DNA from: an uncultured Erythrobacter sp.
GTDB lineage: Bacteria; Pseudomonadota; Alphaproteobacteria; Sphingomonadales; Sphingomonadaceae
DNA: 34,412 bases
Direction of reading: 5' to 3'
NCBI GenBank assembly: GCA_938015255.1
Contig: CALLQC010000177.1
Location: forward strand, 1-34,412
The number at the start of each line of letters is the position of its first letter. Position 1 is the stretch's first letter. The notes under the pieces were generated by a model. The model was not told the DNA's origin. It searched no databases and saw only the letters and a program-made list of their open reading frames with translations. Position numbers and translations under genes: made by a program. Positions 32,533 to 34,412 of this stretch are shown here, piece after piece.

Positions 32533-34412
32533 GTGACTGCGGTTTCGCATCCAATACCGGCCGGTACAACAGGCCTGAATGCCGCCTCTCCCTCGCGTCC
32601 GCCCGCCAAGGCACGCTACGGCTTTGGTGCATGGCGACGTGAATTTCTTGGTAACTGGTCGGGACCCCTAACAATCATGCTCGCTTTGGGCATGTGCCTT
32701 CATCTGGGTGTGTTTGCGCAGACCGATGCCCGCTTCTTCGACTTTGTGACCGTCAATCAGCCCGGTCACAGCCCTGAGGTCGTGGTTATTGAGCGCGACG
32801 ACGCATTTGAAGCGGGAGGCACTGAAAAATTCACTCGCATCGAGCGCGAACTTCAACGACTGGGCGTCGAGCGGATTGGCTATCTAGGCGCTGATCGCGG
32901 CCGTGTAAGTGGATCCGGTGTGCCGGTCGTCGTCGGTCTGCCCGTGCAGCCATTGCCGGAAAACGAACGCTGGCAGCTGCAGATGCCGGTCGGCGGCCTT
33001 GGCAGTGCGGTGGCAACAGCGCGCTCACTCCCGGATGCGCAATACGGCATCAATCGGTCGCAGAATGCCGCTCTGCCTGCGAGCAATGGCTCGATTGCGG
33101 TTTTTGATGCAGCGCTCGCCAATGTGCCTATTCCGGAACCTGAAGCATTTCTGATTGCGATGCCGCAGCAGCAAAGCATACCTGTCCTGAAAGCGAGCCA
33201 GCTTACCGGAGGGCAAATTTCGCCCGGCGAATTGAGCGGGCTGGTAGCCATGGTCGTAAGACCAGAGGCGCTGGATGGCAGTCTTAGTACTCCAATTTCC
33301 CCCGGCAGCCGGGCGACATCCGAAGCGATCTTCAGAGCGCATGCGATCAATTCAATACGCTCAGGCAATGTCAGCTATTGGGCCAGCCCGTGGCAGGCGT
33401 GGGCGCTGCTAATCGCCCTCGGCGCAATATTGGCGCTGGTTTATCGCTCTACCGATCCGAAACGTGTGGCGATTGTCATGCCGTTCAGCTTTACAATCCT
33501 GACTGCCGCATCGGGCTGGGCTGCGATAGTTTTTGCTGGCACGCTGCTGCCCGTTTCAGCTTTGATGATCGCCCCCTGGATCGTCACGTTTCAGCGCGTG
33601 CTGCAGCGCGAAACATCGCAGGATCGCCGTTTGGAGCGCACAGCTTCACACGCTGTCCAATCCTCCTTCAATCGGACCGCGCTGCGTGAAGGCGCGCGGC
33701 TTCCGCAATTCCTAGGAACAGCGGCCCGCTATGCCGGGGTCGAACGCAGCCTGGTCATCGAGCTGCAAAAGAATGGCGAACTGGAGGTCATTGCAGCCAG
33801 CAACGCGTCAATCGATGATATCGCGCTGAATGCGAAACAGCTTCACGCGATCCTCGACACGGTAAAAGAGACTTTCACGGTCCGCGATGCGAGCGACATC
33901 GTGCCGGGATGGGGCGTTGGTGCCCGGATTGGCTGGGTTGGCGCAGGCGATCAGAAGCTGTTCTGGCTGCACACACGCCCTGATACGGCGACGCCTGCGA
34001 AATCCGCACACCTTGTGCGGGCCATCGTTGGCAGCTTCCGCGAAGTGTTCCAGTGGCGCTCGAACCTCAATGCGAGATCAGTGCAAGAAAGCCGGTTTCT
34101 GCCAGTTGATGACAAGGTCGCCAGCGCGATAGCACTGGTCGCCAATGAATCTGAGCAAGTCCGCCGGGGCTTTGACACGATCGATACCGCGATTGTTATC
34201 TTTCACCTGATCGGCACACCGCTCCATGCAAACAGCGCAATGCGGGAACTGTACGAGCATGCAGGGCTCAGCGTGTTCGATTCCTCTCTGGCGGATGTTT
34301 TGCTTGCACTCAGCGAACTGGAGCGGGCGCAGGTCGAAGCGTTGATCGAGGATCTGATGCTGAACGGATCGGAAATGCGAATGCCGATGCGCGATCTCGG
34401 CACAAGCCAGCG
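32533..34412 (+). CDS. CHASE2-domain sensor protein with PAS-like region, 3' end outside window
   Basis: This large membrane sensor is open to the window edge (626 full codons visible). The N-terminus is cytoplasmic, then a membrane helix (about 45-63) leads into a periplasmic CHASE2-like domain. That domain starts QTDARFFDFVTVNQPGHSPEVVVIERDD, which matches the CHASE2 'DxRF...p.vvvv.iDd' opening, and runs to about 285. Three closely spaced helices follow (about 286-365), the usual CHASE2 topology. Next comes a soluble stretch that may be GAF-like and a PAS-like start near the edge (DTIDTAIVIFHLIGTPLHANSAMRELY). The output domain, a kinase or cyclase, is not visible. A stop (TAG) lies two codons before GTG 32533, the first possible start; ATG 32677 is an alternative. 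It is divergent from the REC-Hpt gene, a likely partner. Confidence 0.78.
   Translation, partial: MTAVSHPIPAGTTGLNAASPSRPPAKARYGFGAWRREFLGNWSGPLTIMLALGMCLHLGVFAQTDARFFDFVTVNQPGHSPEVVVIERDDAFEAGGTEKFTRIERELQRLGVERIGYLGADRGRVSGSGVPVVVGLPVQPLPENERWQLQMPVGGLGSAVATARSLPDAQYGINRSQNAALPASNGSIAVFDAALANVPIPEPEAFLIAMPQQQSIPVLKASQLTGGQISPGELSGLVAMVVRPEALDGSLSTPISPGSRATSEAIFRAHAINSIRSGNVSYWASPWQAWALLIALGAILALVYRSTDPKRVAIVMPFSFTILTAASGWAAIVFAGTLLPVSALMIAPWIVTFQRVLQRETSQDRRLERTASHAVQSSFNRTALREGARLPQFLGTAARYAGVERSLVIELQKNGELEVIAASNASIDDIALNAKQLHAILDTVKETFTVRDASDIVPGWGVGARIGWVGAGDQKLFWLHTRPDTATPAKSAHLVRAIVGSFREVFQWRSNLNARSVQESRFLPVDDKVASAIALVANESEQVRRGFDTIDTAIVIFHLIGTPLHANSAMRELYEHAGLSVFDSSLADVLLALSELERAQVEALIEDLMLNGSEMRMPMRDLGTSQ

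Overview
The window looks like chromosomal DNA of an alphaproteobacterium, most probably Sphingomonadales and close to Erythrobacteraceae. This rests on protein character and context: a GyrB with an alphaproteobacterial-style C-terminal half, a TonB-dependent receptor with a conserved N-terminal VVTGTK box, an HWE-type sensor kinase, a short FtsK and moderately high GC. It is an inference, because no rRNA or other marker was available. I saw no tRNA, rRNA, CRISPR array, complete insertion sequence or prophage.

Layout. From 1 to 6241 a plus-strand run holds the end of gyrB, an M50-type membrane protease, an AI-2E/PerM-family transporter, a BaiN/YhiN-type flavoprotein and a lipoprotein 5'-nucleotidase. 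From 6255 to 7646 two minus-strand genes follow: a PlsC-like acyltransferase and a TetR-type regulator with a palindrome just upstream. From 7750 to 11947 there is a tightly packed minus-strand operon: isovaleryl-CoA dehydrogenase, a 2OG-Fe(II) oxygenase, a DUF1330 protein, the methylcrotonyl-CoA carboxylase beta subunit, and a SUKH/SMI1-like gene at the tail. This is a leucine/isovalerate catabolic unit, but the biotin-carrying alpha subunit is not in the window.

Divergent from it (12125-15989) lie an HWE histidine kinase with GAF and PAS domains, and a two-gene osmoprotectant ABC importer whose permease is fused to its binding protein. From 16021 to 18986 (minus) are a DUF2147 protein, a MidA/NDUFAF7-like methyltransferase carrying an unusual TolA-like Ala/Lys/Glu helix, and lgt. 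Then come an acyl-CoA synthetase, glnD and a TonB-dependent receptor ending at a strong terminator (19188-26193). Next are a small unknown gene coupled to a YggS-like PLP protein (minus), a short degenerate ThiE-like protein, and ftsK with a terminator (27364-30449).

The last 4 kb looks like a sensory module. A minus-strand REC-Hpt phosphorelay protein is coupled to an outer-membrane beta-barrel-like protein. It is divergent from a CHASE2/PAS sensor that runs off the right edge. The 369-base gap between them holds two near-consensus CtrA boxes and a perfect 7-bp inverted repeat.

Most genes are ordinary housekeeping or catabolic genes. The parts most worth a second look are the methyltransferase fusion, the SUKH gene coupled to a catabolic operon, and the CHASE2 / REC-Hpt / outer-membrane locus with its candidate CtrA sites.
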